Shown here in pieces: positions 1 through 12,230 of a DNA stretch of 64,000 nt. How positions within the stretch are numbered: position 1 is the stretch's first letter; each line of letters opens with the position of its first letter. The position numbers and the translations under genes were made by a program. The DNA comes from Pseudopyrenochaeta lycopersici. Taxonomy: Eukaryota > Ascomycota > Dothideomycetes > Pleosporales > Pseudopyrenochaetaceae. The notes below the pieces were generated by a model. The model made no database searches. It worked only from the letters and a program-made list of their open reading frames with translations, and had not been told where the DNA came from. Location: positions 620,001-684,000 of the forward strand of contig NHZP01000008.1 in NCBI GenBank assembly GCA_003313425.1, written 5' to 3'.

Positions 1-3000
1 CGCTTCCCAATCAGTCACGACTCTTCTTCCGGAGCATCCGCCGCAAACAGATAGACACACTTTGCCGGCTCAATGTCCAACTCGCATGCTGAATTACTGT
101 CCGCCGCGTTGTTTGATTTCTGCGCACTTTCATGCTTGCCGCGAACCAAGTCTCTGAGGAAGCCCTTGGATTTATTGGGGGCCTTCTGAACCCATGTTCT
201 TCGGGAGGATTTTACTGGCATTTGGTGGTGATGCAGAGTGTGCTGACCGTCAATCTGGACCATCGAGAGCTAAGGCATTAGTGCTATTGGGAAGGAGATA
301 AGTATGATTTCGTGGAGTTTGTTGAATGGTTGATGTAGACACATGTCAGAGCACGACACACAGTGCTCTGATGGCACCAAGTGCGTCCAGGCCTCGCTAT
401 GGAAGAGTCTGCGGGTTCATACTATTAGGCGTCCTACAATGGAGAGATTTTACCTTTCAGTATCTGCGTAGCTGTTGGGCGGTACAATACAAATTCTGTC
501 AGATTTTCAGCCTTACTAGTAAAAAGTGTGCAATAGACTTCACTAGAGCATAATCAATCTGTGGTCAGCCACTATTGGGAGGCTTGATCTGGGTAATGCT
601 GCGGGGGAGCTCTTATCCTGATCCCATAATCAACGACTTAGCATTGAGTTCAGCTCACCATCGCAACGGGCAGAGTTCGCGCATGCCGAAGATAAGATGA
701 GAGCGGTCTGCAAGAACGTTGGCGAGGGGCCTATTTGCGAGGAAGGCGTCCGACGTGTCGGCTTGTGGAGGCAACAGGAAAGAAGTGGGGATATACGAGA
801 GAGTCCTTCGCGCCTCGGCTGGGGGTAGAGATCCAGAATGTCTGAAAATAGGCTTCTAGTCGATCACTAATGGTAGGCTAGCGTAGACAGATCTTGGCGA
901 TGTCGCTAGTGGTGGGAGGGGGAAACGGGATAGTCTTACTAGCGAAGTTCCGGTTCCGATGCCTTAGTCCTAGTCGCGTAGTTGATCAGACCATGTTCAT
1001 TCCGAGTCTGTTGATCTGCCGCAGCGGCTTCGGAAGATTAAGAAAGTGACTCACAAGTTCACAGAATCTTTGTCTGGTTGAACGTCGATAGATAGCTTGA
1101 ACACTTCATCGTGGCTTGAGACTACTCTTGCGCAACCAGATGTTTCCTTTTCTGCATTGACATCAAAAACTGAGATATGGTAAGCATCCATGTTCCTTCT
1201 TGATGAGCACGGTGTATGAAGAAGTGTGTATCTGGATATGAGTATGCGAATGATACTTGGGGCCCAGGTAGATTTAGTAGCGAATTTCGATTGAAGAAAT
1301 CCGGATGGAGACTTCCTTAGACTCAATTGGACTATGAGCTACAACTGAAATTCCTAAACAGAACTTGCGGATCGGTGAAACCGAGAGCTAGGATCGAAGT
1401 GCACTTGTTACGCTCTAGCTCCGCAAAGCGACTAACCACTTCTAGAGGATGGTTCCCTATGGTTCCCTATGGTTCCTCAATCAAGCAAGTGTGGAATGAG
1501 AACCTAGAACCATCCTATTCAAGTTGGTGAATGCTTAAATTTCTCGTTAAAAGCTACCGTGGTTCTGATCTTGTCATCCTTTATTCAAGGCTTTCCGAAG
1601 TCGATAAGGCGGCACGAGGTAGCCAAGTCAAAGCTACACCACAATCGCGGTCGCGTATTTCCACCAAAACAAGCAAGTCAGACAGAAGGGCATTCGCTTT
1701 CTATGGGCTTGATGGTTGTCGTCCCGCAGGTCGCTATTACCGGGCCTTATTCGCTTTATCGATAGCTCTGCTAGTCATGCCTGCGGTCTTACATCCAGGC
1801 CTCGCATTATCACATTGCACTTTCTCAGGCCTCGCATAGTCACACCCAACAAGAGGAAGAACACCCTCATTGCTCCCAATTTTAGAAGCATGGGCCGGCT
1901 CAGCTTCTCTGAAGTGTGGCATGGCGCAATTCTGTTCAGACTCAATTGTCGCATATCCATGTCGTGATCTGTCTATAGAGCGCAAGGCATACAGGTAAAT
2001 TCTACCAGCGTGCTTCCTGTTCACACCGGCACTTGTTTCAGCTCGTTATATTGATTTACCTGAGACATACGACCTCAGGACTTCTTTGACGCTGCCAAGG
2101 CCAAATGGTAGGTCGAGACAAGGTAAGTAACCTAGTATCCCTCGTACCCCCGCCTCCAGAAAGTGGATACGCTCCTGTAACCCAATGCGAAGCTAACCAG
2201 GTCATCGGACATGGTACTAAGCGAAAACTAGTTGGCCTTACGATCCCGAGCTATGTTGTTCGTATTTTGTAGCCTTGACAATGCCAAGCTTTACAATGGT
2301 AGTCCATTGCCTTGGCAATCTGCAAGCCACTATTGAATGAGGCGACTATCCTTGACCCCAATGGAGAGCGAGAGATAGGTGGACTGCAAACTGAGATAGG
2401 CAGGGGACTATTGGTCTGCAGGTGTGGGGGCATTTTGAACGTCTTGTAATTGATAGGAACATTTCAGAATGTGAAGAGAAATTTACAAAAGTTAAAGACT
2501 TCAGAAAACGACACCAGGAACCTAGGTCAAAGCGTAGAGATATGGCCATCGAAGAATTAAATGGATTCTTAGTACTCGTCATGAATTGGCGGTAGTAAAC
2601 AACCAAAGCCTCGGAATCTAGGGCTGAGTACTTCTCTCATCTTGTGGGACGATTCTCGCGTGTTGCATACGCCTATACGGACACTATGTCCAATGCTGGC
2701 GGTTGCTGACGTTGATACACCGGCGACCGGGTTCGAGAGTCTGCACTGATAGTGGACCGCCAAGTAAGCTTGATAGAAGGCTTCGGCTTGATAATCTTCG
2801 CTGGTTGATACTGTGGGGTAGATCTGTGTAACCTCGATGTTATTGTAATCCTGGGTGTCGGGCAGTCACACGAGATTGAAACTACCATGACAATACCGAG
2901 TGATTGGGGGAGATACTGCACGTTATATTGCCGGTGCATGCCCTTGCTCTCGGATCTGCATTTGTCAAGAGGCGGCTAAGGGCAAGCTACAAAGACCGTC

Positions 3001-4187
3001 TTAGCTCGACAGGGCTTCCCGACCTGTGTCACGTGCCTAGTCGGCGGCTTCCTAGCGCCGATCCAATAGAGCGAAGTCCAGACCTGATCCCTTCCCACGT
3101 TTTCCTCATCCGCCTATCTGGGTATGAAAAGTCCCCGCGTAATGTTTGACAGCCACAGCCGCGTTCAGTCTGCATGCTACCAAACTATTTTTAAATGGAG
3201 GCAAGCTCTTGAACAAGCCCCCACAAGATTTGACCAGCCATCAGCCTGCCACGATGGCGCTACTCGCCTGCTGTGCAGCTCGCTCATGCTGGTAAGAACA
3301 ACAGGTCATTTGAATAGAGGCTTCGAGATCGTTTGCCGCCTGAGTTGTACTAGTCACGGTGTACCTCAGCTGTGGCTAGGAACCCCGGTACAAGACCCAC
3401 TACTACGCTTTGGGATTTCCTCTTTGGTACGCCTTCGCTAGGCTTTACCCTGTTGGATCGTTCGCTCGGAAAAGGTTATTTTCCGATACACTATTGTAGT
3501 TAGCCTTGCATTTGGTCTTTCATGAGCCATCTGTCTAGAATGTGAGCTCGCGAACAAAGAACAGCTCAAAATTTGGAACATGCCAATTTCTGAACGACAA
3601 AGACGCACAGAAAGATTCAGGAAATTCCACAGCTAATCGACTTTGCGTCGCCGAGTAGATTACCTAGGCCCCTCGAAATTCATCGGATGTTGCAGGGTGT
3701 ACTGCCGGCTGCTGACCTGCTACCGGGATATCCTTAGGCCAAGAGGACGACAGGGTCTACCATCTGCCTGGTCCTTGCTCACATCCAAGCCTCTCAAGCC
3801 ATGTCTGGGCATAGCTACCAAGTCTTCGGCCTCGCGGGACGTGGCTTGGAGCAGACTGCCGCATGGCGAGACCCCATAGCTCTAGCGAACGTGGCTACCA
3901 CGCCGACTGACAGCCCACTGAGTTTTTTTGTGTACTAGACGCCGAAGTGAAGCTTATGCGGATATGGACTTAACAGATCTAGATGGCGGAGTGGACCGAG
4001 TACTCGAGAACTCTGAATGGGGCCTCACAATCGTTCCGGCCCTCGTATCATGGCGGCTCTTCGAATATAAAATACATGCTGGCGCCTATCTGCATGAGTT
4101 CATCAGCCAAATTCCCTCATACTTGCTCAATAACTTTGGGTGTAGTTCATTCCAGACTTCTAGGTCTCTTGTTTATCAGCTCGTACC
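1..4187. other. gene-poor left flank, no recognised gene
   Basis: No family could be recognised in this stretch in any frame. Reading frames are short and frequently interrupted, and none joins through plausible splice sites into a longer protein. An 82-codon minus-strand frame at 15-263 (ATG at 263) is basic and low-complexity and could be a terminal exon of a gene leaving the left edge, but nothing supports it beyond being open. A short tandem repeat lies at 1451-1476. Base composition looks mixed rather than extremely AT-rich, so heavy RIP mutation is not obvious by eye. The last few hundred bases should hold the promoter of the multicopper oxidase starting at 4188. Confidence 0.6.
1451..1476. 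repeat. 10-nt tandem repeat, 2.6 copies
   Basis: The unit GGTTCCCTAT occurs twice in direct succession and is followed by the first six bases of a third copy. It lies in unannotated DNA. The copy number is too low to call it a minisatellite; it may be polymorphic slippage. Confidence 0.8.
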
Positions 4188-6130
4188 ATGAGAAATTTTC
4201 TCTCTTTTGGCGTCTCTGCCATCCTGGCATGCCAGGCACTGGCCGGTGACGACAAATGGCTCAGCCCAGAGTACAAACAGATCTTCCAAAACCCCCTTCC
4301 CATTCCTGAACCTAAGAAAAAGTCATAGTAAGTATAGCAAATCTGATATACTCTCGCAGTGCTAATTGCCCTAGCACCTACAAGAATGCCACAACTGGAA
4401 ACGAGATCGACTTTTATGAGATTGATGTCAAGGAATTCTACCAGCAGGTTTATCCGGGACTGAAGCCAGCCAGACTCGTTGGATACGATGGCGTGTCACC
4501 GGGGCCTACATTCCGAATGACCAAAGGTCGAGAGGCTATTGTACGCTTCAAGAACCATGGTGATAAGGATCTCTCCGTTCATCTTCACGGCTCGTATAGT
4601 AGAGCACCCTTTGATGGCTGGGCTGAGGATACTACCAAGCCTGGCCAATACAAGGACTACTGTAAGCAATCATGTGCACGCTTGTGTCTGATCACATGAC
4701 ATTAACATTCGTTAGACTATCCTAACAAGCAGAGCGCACGAACACTATGGTATCATGACCACGCCATACATCATACAGCAGAGAATGCCTACTTTGGCCA
4801 AGCGGGTTTCTATATCCTGCATGACCCTGCTGAGGACGCTCTTGGCTTGCCATCAGGCGATTATGATCTTCCACTTGCCTTGACTGCAAAGCAGTACAAC
4901 AAGGACGGAACTCTGTTTGACCCTAAGGATGAGCTCGTATCGCTTTGGGGTGATGTCATTCACGTCAATGGTCAACCATGGCCGTTCCATAAAGTCGAGC
5001 CCAGGAAGTACCGTCTCCGATTCCTCGATGCCTCCATCAGCCGTGCATTCAAACTCACATTTGAGGACGACAAGAACAAGAAAATTAATTTTCACGTCGT
5101 CGGCGCCGACACAGGGCTTTTGACTAGACCTGTTCCGAGCGACAACCTGGAGATTTCAATGGCTGAACGCTGGGAGGTTGTTATCGACTTCAGTGCATAT
5201 GCTGGCAAGAACGTTACTCTCAAGAATGGTCGCGACGTTCAGCACGATGAAGACTACAACAGCACTGACAAGGTTATGCGATTTGTTGTTGGCACAAAAG
5301 TCACAAGCACAGCCGGCAACGGTAACCTCCCCGCTACTCTACGCACTGTTCCCTTCCCACCAAAGAAGAACGGCATCGATAGATCTTTCAAATTTGGCAG
5401 GACTAATGGTGAATGGACTGTCAACGGTGTTACTTTCGCCGACGTCAATAATCGCATCCTCGCCAAACCCCCACGCGGTGCTATCGAAATCTGGGAGCTC
5501 GAGAACTCCAGCGGTGGTTGGAGTCACCCAGTCCATATCCATCTTGTCGACTTCCAGATTTTGTCTCGTACCAAAGGCAAGCGCAGCGTTCTTCCCTACG
5601 AGAGAGAAGCCCTAAAGGATGTTGTCCTGCTTGGTGAGAACGAGGTCGTTACGGTTATTGCCCGATACGCCCCTTATGATGGCGTCTACATGTTTCACTG
5701 CCATAACCTCATCCATGAAGATCATGACATGATGGCTGCTTTCAATGTTACCAGCCTCCAAGATTGGGGCTACCCCGAAACCACTAAATTCATTGACCCC
5801 ATGGAGCAGAAGTACCGCTCCAAGGATATCAATGATAACGACGACAAAGATGAGAACATCTTCAAGAAGTGCGCGGAGTTTGAGGCCTTGGAGGCCTACA
5901 AGGACCCCGAAGCAATTGAAGCCGCCCTTGAATCTTACTACGCCAACGGCCCACCAAAGGCGACAACGCTTGCTACTAGCACGCGACCAGCTTCTTCTTC
6001 GGTCGAAGTCACTCCAGTGTCATCGGCAGCCAAGGCTCCTGCTGCGGTCATCACATCTGCACCGAAAGCGACGAGCACGAAGAAGAACGATGATGATAAG
6101 AAGAAGACAACGACAACCAAGAAGAAGTAG
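4188..6130 (+). CDS. secreted multicopper oxidase, bilirubin oxidase type
   Basis: Three exons (4188-4327, 4375-4661, 4716-6130) give 613 aa. A signal peptide is visible at residues 1-19 (MRNFLSFGVSAILACQALA), so the enzyme should act outside the cell or in the wall, oxidising phenols or tetrapyrroles while reducing O2 to water. The copper-binding motifs are present in order: HLHG in cupredoxin domain 1, WYHDH just after intron 2, HPVHIH in domain 3, and the terminal HCHNLIHEDHDMM, which carries the type-1 copper Cys and a Met axial ligand. The HLHG-SYSRAPFDGWAED context and the terminal motif resemble bilirubin oxidase and CotA-like enzymes more than classic fungal laccases. The C terminus runs into a Ser/Thr/Ala linker and an odd Lys/Asp-rich tail ending in TTTTKKK. 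Substrate cannot be told from sequence. Start choice: first ATG preceding the signal peptide. Confidence 0.93.
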
Positions 6131-8084
6131 TCATCAAAGGAAACAAAAGCATAAATGTAAATATTGGGAAAATTTGGTTCTTATTGTACATATTCATTGG
6201 TCAAAGCATCTTAGGACTGGTTAGTTCGCATCACGACGACATGAACACGATACATTCTCTAATAGACTTAATTACTGAACAACCTTTGCTTATAATGGTT
6301 TTCTTGAGTGTGAGTAAACTTGGTGTCTCTTTCCTGCACTATGAAGCACACGTACGGCATCGTCCGCATCAGAGTGATTCACGTATGGGATCCTATACTG
6401 AGTACCTCACCAACAGTAATAATATCTGGGAAACAGGAAGGATGCAATATTGTCGAAAGATCACAAAGTAGTACCTGCAAAAGGTCGAGCCATTGCGAAT
6501 TTCCTTGCTGCGATTATGAGCAGCACCTTGTTCAGTAAAGCAGCGAGTATATTCAATACATCCCTCGCCAATCAGAACAGCCACCACAGTACCAAACTAG
6601 AAAAATCTGCTGACATACCACTATCGCAGTCTTCCATGTACTCGCCCAGATTCAACAAAATCAAATTCCATATTTTGCTTTCCCATCGCACACCCCCACA
6701 CCTGGCCACCATAGTCGGCGAGAACCACCCACATTTTCATTTTCGCTAAGGCAATCACGAGAACCAATATGTGTAGCGAAGCCGTACTGTTCAGCGGCGC
6801 AAGTCGTGGTACCGCATCGAGTTGCTCAGTCAGGCTAAGGGATTTTCTTGAATGGTTCGCGATCCGACCTCGGGTATGGTAGGGGCTTTCTAGATCCAAA
6901 GGTGGCTGGAGCGAGGGGCTAGAGATCGGTTTGGGTATGTACCAGGAGATGTTGTGACAACCTTTGTGGAATGTGCGGTTTTCTTTGTTTGGTGTGTGGG
7001 TGAGGCACCATTTACAAAGAACGTAGACGGCGTTCTGATCTTGGCGATGCTGGTGATGTCTAGGCGTGGGGTCCAATTAACTGGTCCATCGATTGTAGAG
7101 TGTAAAGAGTATGCGTCTGGTTGTAGACATTAGCGAGCTACTGACTACGGGCTGATGGCTCGGTGTAAGAGCGTTACACGTGTGAAAGAAAATTCCGCAG
7201 GAATAATGTACTTTGTATGTAGCATCGACTGGGGGGCCTTTTGCCAATCCAGCGTCTGTTGATTTCGTGCGCCAGATGCTAAGCGACCAGCTCTGCTTCA
7301 TGTTGCTCATCTTTAATTCTCCCTGTTCGGTTTTTCTCCTCTAAACCAGTCTCCCACATTCTCTTCTAAAGATCTTTGAGAGTTCCTTGAGGTAGCAGCC
7401 AAGTTTTTGTCTCTTTCTTTCATCTCTCCAGATATCAAACATAGTATTTAAACTCATTGTGGTGACATTCTCCAGCTTAGGAGCCTCTTTAAGTGAATTC
7501 AAACTTTTTTTGATGATTAAGGAAGTTTTGGTGATTGATGAATACCTAGCTGATTTCTCTTTTTTGGTTCGTATATTCAGCAATGCAGTTCATATTCTTG
7601 TATTCGCTCCAGTCATAATAAATCCATTGGAGCCATCTTGCTGAATGCACAAGGGACGTCGAGAGTCAACCCACGGTGAGCCATTCGTATGGAGTCGACA
7701 ACGATTATGATAGAGGATGCCCATCCACGACTGGCAATCAAGGCTAGAGAACTCTATCTCCATCAAAACAACCTGTATAATCAGCGGTTATGAGCGACAC
7801 AAGGGTCAATGTTTACCGAGGTCGTTAGTGCGGAGGACACAATGATGAAGCCGTGAACTAGATTTCATGTTGATGATGCTTCTGCAAGACACTGACATAC
7901 ATACATATATGAAAGAAGTGGAGCATGGCAAAGTCGTGCCGCTTTCAAACGAGTGAACAGCAACGACAAGCTGAACGGTAGTGCCAGCTGCCAAGCTATT
8001 TCCAAAGATCTGAAGCCGCGGGAACTTAAAACCACAACGTCGGAAGCATCCACATCCCCACTCTGTACCAAACAACAACACAAG
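6131..8084. other. intergenic, no gene recognised
   Basis: This spacer follows the oxidase stop and precedes BUB2. It contains only short open frames; the longest is a 151-codon minus-strand frame at 6621-7076, basic and proline-rich with no family resemblance and no partner exons. The sequence just before 8085 is the BUB2 promoter and leader. Confidence 0.6.
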
Positions 8085-9244
8085 ATGACGAACCTGGATC
8101 TATTACTGCTCAAGGGAGCCTCTGCAAGTAACCCTGAAGAAGGTCTCCAAGAATTGCGGTACACCATTCTCACGAAAGGTATCCCTGCAAATAGTGAGGG
8201 CATGGTGAGTTCCCCTCAAGGTCTCGCCCATACATCAGGCGCCTGGTCGGCAATGCAATGAGTTGTATGGCAATTCTGCTCAAGATGGCAAGCAGCTAAC
8301 AACTCTTCATTGTAGTCCGAGTTGCGCATATATATATGGCTCATCTTGCTCAATGCGCCCCCGCTTCGCACGGACGTGTATCTCGACCTCGTCCGACAAG
8401 GCGCGTCTCCGGCGCATGCGAAGATCCAGAACGACACTTTTCGTACGTTTCAAGGCGATCCTCTCTTTCGGCGGCGCGTCACACAGAACAGCATCACCCG
8501 TGTGCTGAACGCTGTCGCGTGGAGGCTCAATGACGCGCACGAGGCCCGAGTCAATGGCTGGCAGTCTCCACCGACACTATCTGAATTTGGCGGCAGCCCA
8601 GATACCTCAATGATGTCCCGCCACTCCCTCACTGGAGGTGCTCGAACAGAAGCATCTACTACAAATGATGCGGAGCAGATTGGCTATGTGCAGGGCATGA
8701 ATGTCCTGTGCGGCCCGTTTCTGTATGCTTCCCGTAGTGAGGTTGAGGCGTTTACCGGCTTCGAGAAACTCATCACTCAAGAGTGTCCGGGATATGTGCG
8801 GGGATCAATGGATGGCGTTCACAAGGGTCTGGCGCTGGTCGATAGAGTGCTGGAAGTGGTCGACCCGAAGCTATTTGGACACCTGATGTCCCACCATATG
8901 GAAGCCAAGATCTACGCCTTCGCGTCAGTGCTCACCATGTGTGCCTGTACGCCACCTTTGCCCGAAGTGCTTCAGCTTTGGGACTTCCTCTTCGCGTACG
9001 GGCCACATTTGAACATCCTGTGTATTGTAGCACAACTTGTCTTGATTCGAACAGACATTTTGAACAGTCCGAGGTCAGTCCGTTCATTGGACCATGTCTA
9101 CTACGCTAACGCTACATCAGCCCCAACCAAATACTGCGAAATCTCCCTTCTCTAAATGCTCGGAAGATTGTTGGCGTTGCTATGAGCTTCGCAGGCAAGA
9201 TCCCTGAAGACATGTATGCAGAGATTATCAATCACGCGAAATGA
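8085..9244 (+). CDS. BUB2: BUB2/Cdc16-type TBC-domain GTPase-activating protein
   Basis: Three exons (8085-8204, 8316-9073, 9121-9244) encode 333 aa, close to the usual BUB2 length. The TBC domain fills most of the protein. Both catalytic fingers are visible: IQNDTFR (IxxDxxR arginine finger) and YVQG (YxQ glutamine finger) in IGYVQGMNVL. In yeasts, Bub2 with Bfa1/Byr4 is the GAP for the mitotic-exit or septation GTPase Tem1/Spg1 at the spindle pole body, and that role is inferred here. The N terminus (MTNLDLLLLKG, then EGLQELRYTIL) matches the BUB2 family entry into the TBC fold. Exon 1 ends in GM at a GTGAGT donor and exon 2 resumes SELRIYIWLILL, so the fold is continuous. The final exon closes with IINHAK. 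Confidence in BUB2 rather than another TBC protein is high because of length and the short termini. Confidence 0.9.
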
Positions 9245-9738
9245 GGAGTCGCGAGGATTGTGGACAGTGATACGATGAAAAAAATTAAAAAAAAATGACG
9301 ATTTACGAAGATACGAACTCATGATACCCGTGGGGAGGAAAAAGGTGTGGAAGTCTGGAAGGGTTTTAGATGATTAGACTAGTTGCCCATATGCGTGGGT
9401 AACTGTTGATAATATCGACCTTTCTCTCATTGTACTTTGTACTCTCGTGATGATATGCTTTCTTGATGCTCAATTGAACAAAACTCCTTGTACGTCCAAG
9501 CCAATTTTGACATGGCCTAAGATTGCTGATGCGACGTCGGTTAAGAAGGGCATTGGAACGGAGGTGGGAGTATCACTACGTCTGGACTAGGTCAAGGTGG
9601 TTTGGAGTGTTCAGTTGGATAGCAACTGCCTTGAGTGTTTATTTGAAATATTGGTATAAGCATATGTACGGTCATGAGGTTGCTTTCATTCATATTTTAC
9701 ATACACAGCGCCTGTGTCTGGTAGATTTTGGTACATCA
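9245..9738. other. convergent 3' spacer between BUB2 and JmjC gene
   Basis: Both flanking genes end here, so this should hold two 3' untranslated regions. An A-rich patch (A7 and A9 tracts) lies at about 9278-9296 just after the BUB2 stop. No gene is seen. Confidence 0.7.
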
Positions 9739-11753
9739 TCAAGGTATATCAGCATCATCGTCATCCCCACCAAAGCCAAAGCTGAAGCCTCCAGATTCTT
9801 CCGCTTCTTCTCCGCCTTTGGTCAATTCCTCCCATTTGCCCCGCCCCTTTTTTGCCTTTCTTTCTAGCTCCTGAAGCCCTTCCTCGAGAATTTCGGGATG
9901 TTGCTCTCTCAGCCTCTCCACGAATAGCTCGTATGCTCGATCACACACATCCTCCTTGAACCCACTTACTTCGCCCCTTTGATCTCGCAAGAAGCCCAGC
10001 ACGTCAGCCAAATTTTTCCTCGGTACAAAGTTCTGCGTAAGTGCGAGGCTGTCCTCGAGATTGAGTACAAGGTGAAACCACCCGGATGGAACGTGAAGGA
10101 CTTCGCCGGCGTAGCAGATGCCTTCTCTACAGCCTGGGGTCTGGCGCGCAAGTTCGTGGAAGGTGAGCATATATTCTGCGATGCTGAGTGGAGAGGTAAT
10201 CTCTGACTGGTCGTCGCTCACAATCACGCCTGGAGGTGGCTCTATGCCAGGTCCGGCGGGGAACATCAACCAATATTTACTCCCAGTGAGCACCGCGTTC
10301 CATGCACTAGTCGCGTTTGGGTCTTTATGGAATGTGCTCCCACTTCTTTTTGGGCCCATGATCATCCAACGGCAATCTGGGCGATGTTCGCCGAGTACGC
10401 TGAAGAGATCTTCTCCAAAACATGTCGGACTCCAGTATGCTGCTTCCTTCGAATGTGGCGGTGCAGTGATGTCGATCCCAGTCTTTTCAGCAAACGCACG
10501 GTCGAAGACGTAGAGAGGAGATTCATCGGCATTGTTGTACATGTATGATATGTATTTTGCCATGGGCCAGTCTACTGCCTCAGCCCTGAACTTAGTGTCG
10601 GGGAACTTTTTGAGGAGATACTCGGGTGTCCAAGATCCATAAACGGGCCATTCTTCCACTGGTGAGGTGAGAATAAAGGGCTTGCCAGTCCATTTCTCTG
10701 CATACTCCTGAGCTGTGAGATTGGACAAACGAGCAATCTCGTTTTGCTTGGGAATGTTGCGGGCAAAGGAGTTCAGTGACGTATGAGCGCATTGGAACGG
10801 CCGGTACAGGACATCCGAGAAGAGATTGGTGCAAGGTATTGAAGTGATGTTCTCGCGGGGTGTGTTGAGATAGGTTGCTCGCCATGTTCCGCGCCATTCG
10901 AAGTCTTCCGGAGAGGAACTATTTACTGGTCAGTAACCGATGCTGAGATGGGCATATGAACGGTTTTTTGATAACTGGAGCAAGCAAGTTTCAAATCTTG
11001 GCTGATGACTGGCCAAAAAGGGAGACAAGATACGAAGGGATGCATATAGGCCGTGTAACAATCGGACGCGAATGATTTCGAGGACACAGCAACGTTGATC
11101 AACATATACTTGGAAAGATATGAAACACTGAAAGATCGATGCCCATACAATACATGGGCAACAGCAGAGCTTATTTTCGTCAACTGCATGTACGTAAACT
11201 TAAATGCTCGGGCGCACTTGCAGTTGGCAAAACTGAGGCACTTGCACTGCTCAAGCGACCTCAACTTGGAGAGCTGAACAGTACTCCACGAATCGGTATA
11301 ATCTACCAAAAACGAGCTCGTTGCATGTCAAACGTGACTGTGACGGTGACTGTAACTGGGAAAGACGAAACAGGAAAGTCGAGTCATAAAATTCACCGAA
11401 CGCTGTACTCACCCAACAAACAAAGCTCTCCACAACTCATCCAACCTGCAAAAGGCATACAGGGCACGACATGTGCTCCCCAAGCGGATCAGGACGTCAG
11501 CGTCAAATGAGTCAAGAATGTGGCTTAGAAGCTCATCGGGCAGCCTGGCGAAGGATCCAGAGCGTGACTTGATGTTCTCAGATGCCGTGTAAGCATTCCC
11601 AGCAGGTTTGATGCCCAGAGGATGCGAGGGCACGGCAGCCGCCACATCTTCGTCGTTGTTCTGGAAGTTCGCCGCGGCAGAGATTTTGGGTCTTTTGGAG
11701 GGTCGTGATTCGGCACAGGCGAAGCTGGGGTTCTCTAGTATGCCGGGCGCCAT
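9739..11753 (-). CDS. F-box and JmjC domain protein (JMJD6-like 2-OG oxygenase)
   Basis: Two exons (11753-11413 and 10918-9739) give 506 aa. The N terminus has a basic stretch (SRPSKRPK, likely nuclear) followed by an F-box-like segment, RLPDELLSHILDSF, then LGSTCRALYAFC, at about residues 65-105. The cupin/JmjC fold follows. The Fe(II) triad is readable: FHKDPN supplies His and Asp (HxD), and VPSGWFHLVLN supplies the distal His. This arrangement matches JMJD6/phosphatidylserine-receptor-like hydroxylases rather than histone demethylases with PHD or Tudor modules. Activity on lysine of splicing factors or on histones is known for relatives, not shown here. The F-box could tie the enzyme to SCF ligases. 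The C-terminal tail is acidic and Gly/Phe-rich. The single intron is 494 nt, far longer than others in the window. Divergent to eIF4A. Confidence 0.88.
10919..11412 (-). other. unusually long intron of the JmjC gene
   Basis: Donor GTGAGT and acceptor AATAG bracket 494 nt in which the phase (2) matches exactly across the junction. No coding exon with plausible splice sites and no obvious box C/D motifs were found inside. A short GTGACT/GTGACG-like repeat lies near 11335-11358. Confidence 0.75.
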
Positions 11754-12230
11754 GTCAAAGGCGGATTGACAACAATGCGTCGTGATTGCTCAGCGCGCGC
11801 GTGGGTGCAGCTGCAAACAGGAGCACTAGGCGCAGGCAGCGGACGGCAAGGAGTCATAGACCAGGGCTGCAGTTCGGCGGAGGTGAAGGCGAAACCGTGG
11901 GAGATTTGCCTCTGACTTCACAGGCTGGAATTTTTAGCGAGCGTTTTTGGCGCTAGCACAGCGAACCTAAGAGATTTTTTTGGCTTATAACGTTGGCCGC
12001 CCGCCCACCTCCTGCTCCTCCATCCCACCAACACCACAAAACACAGTACAGCAACCCACTAACCCTAGATATCCATTCGATTCTCGCGCAGAGGATCTGG
12101 TATCTAGTTTTCCCACCACAAATACAAGCACCAGCGGCGGCATCCAGAGGATCCTCCGCGTTCAACCCCGCCACGAGTTTTTTCCGACTACGAGGCACCG
12201 CCAGTAGTCGCCAGCACACCAGTCGCAATC
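11754..12230. promoter_or_regulatory. divergent promoter, JmjC gene and eIF4A
   Basis: The two start codons face away from each other over 477 nt. The eIF4A side is pyrimidine-rich (C/T-rich blocks around 12000-12060), as is common before highly expressed fungal translation genes. It contains CTAACCCTAG at 12059-12068, which includes the AACCCTA element seen in fungal ribosomal-gene promoters. Confidence 0.6.

Noticed and set aside
6621..7076. 151-codon minus-strand frame
   Set aside because: No family resemblance, no supporting exons, and basic low-complexity sequence.
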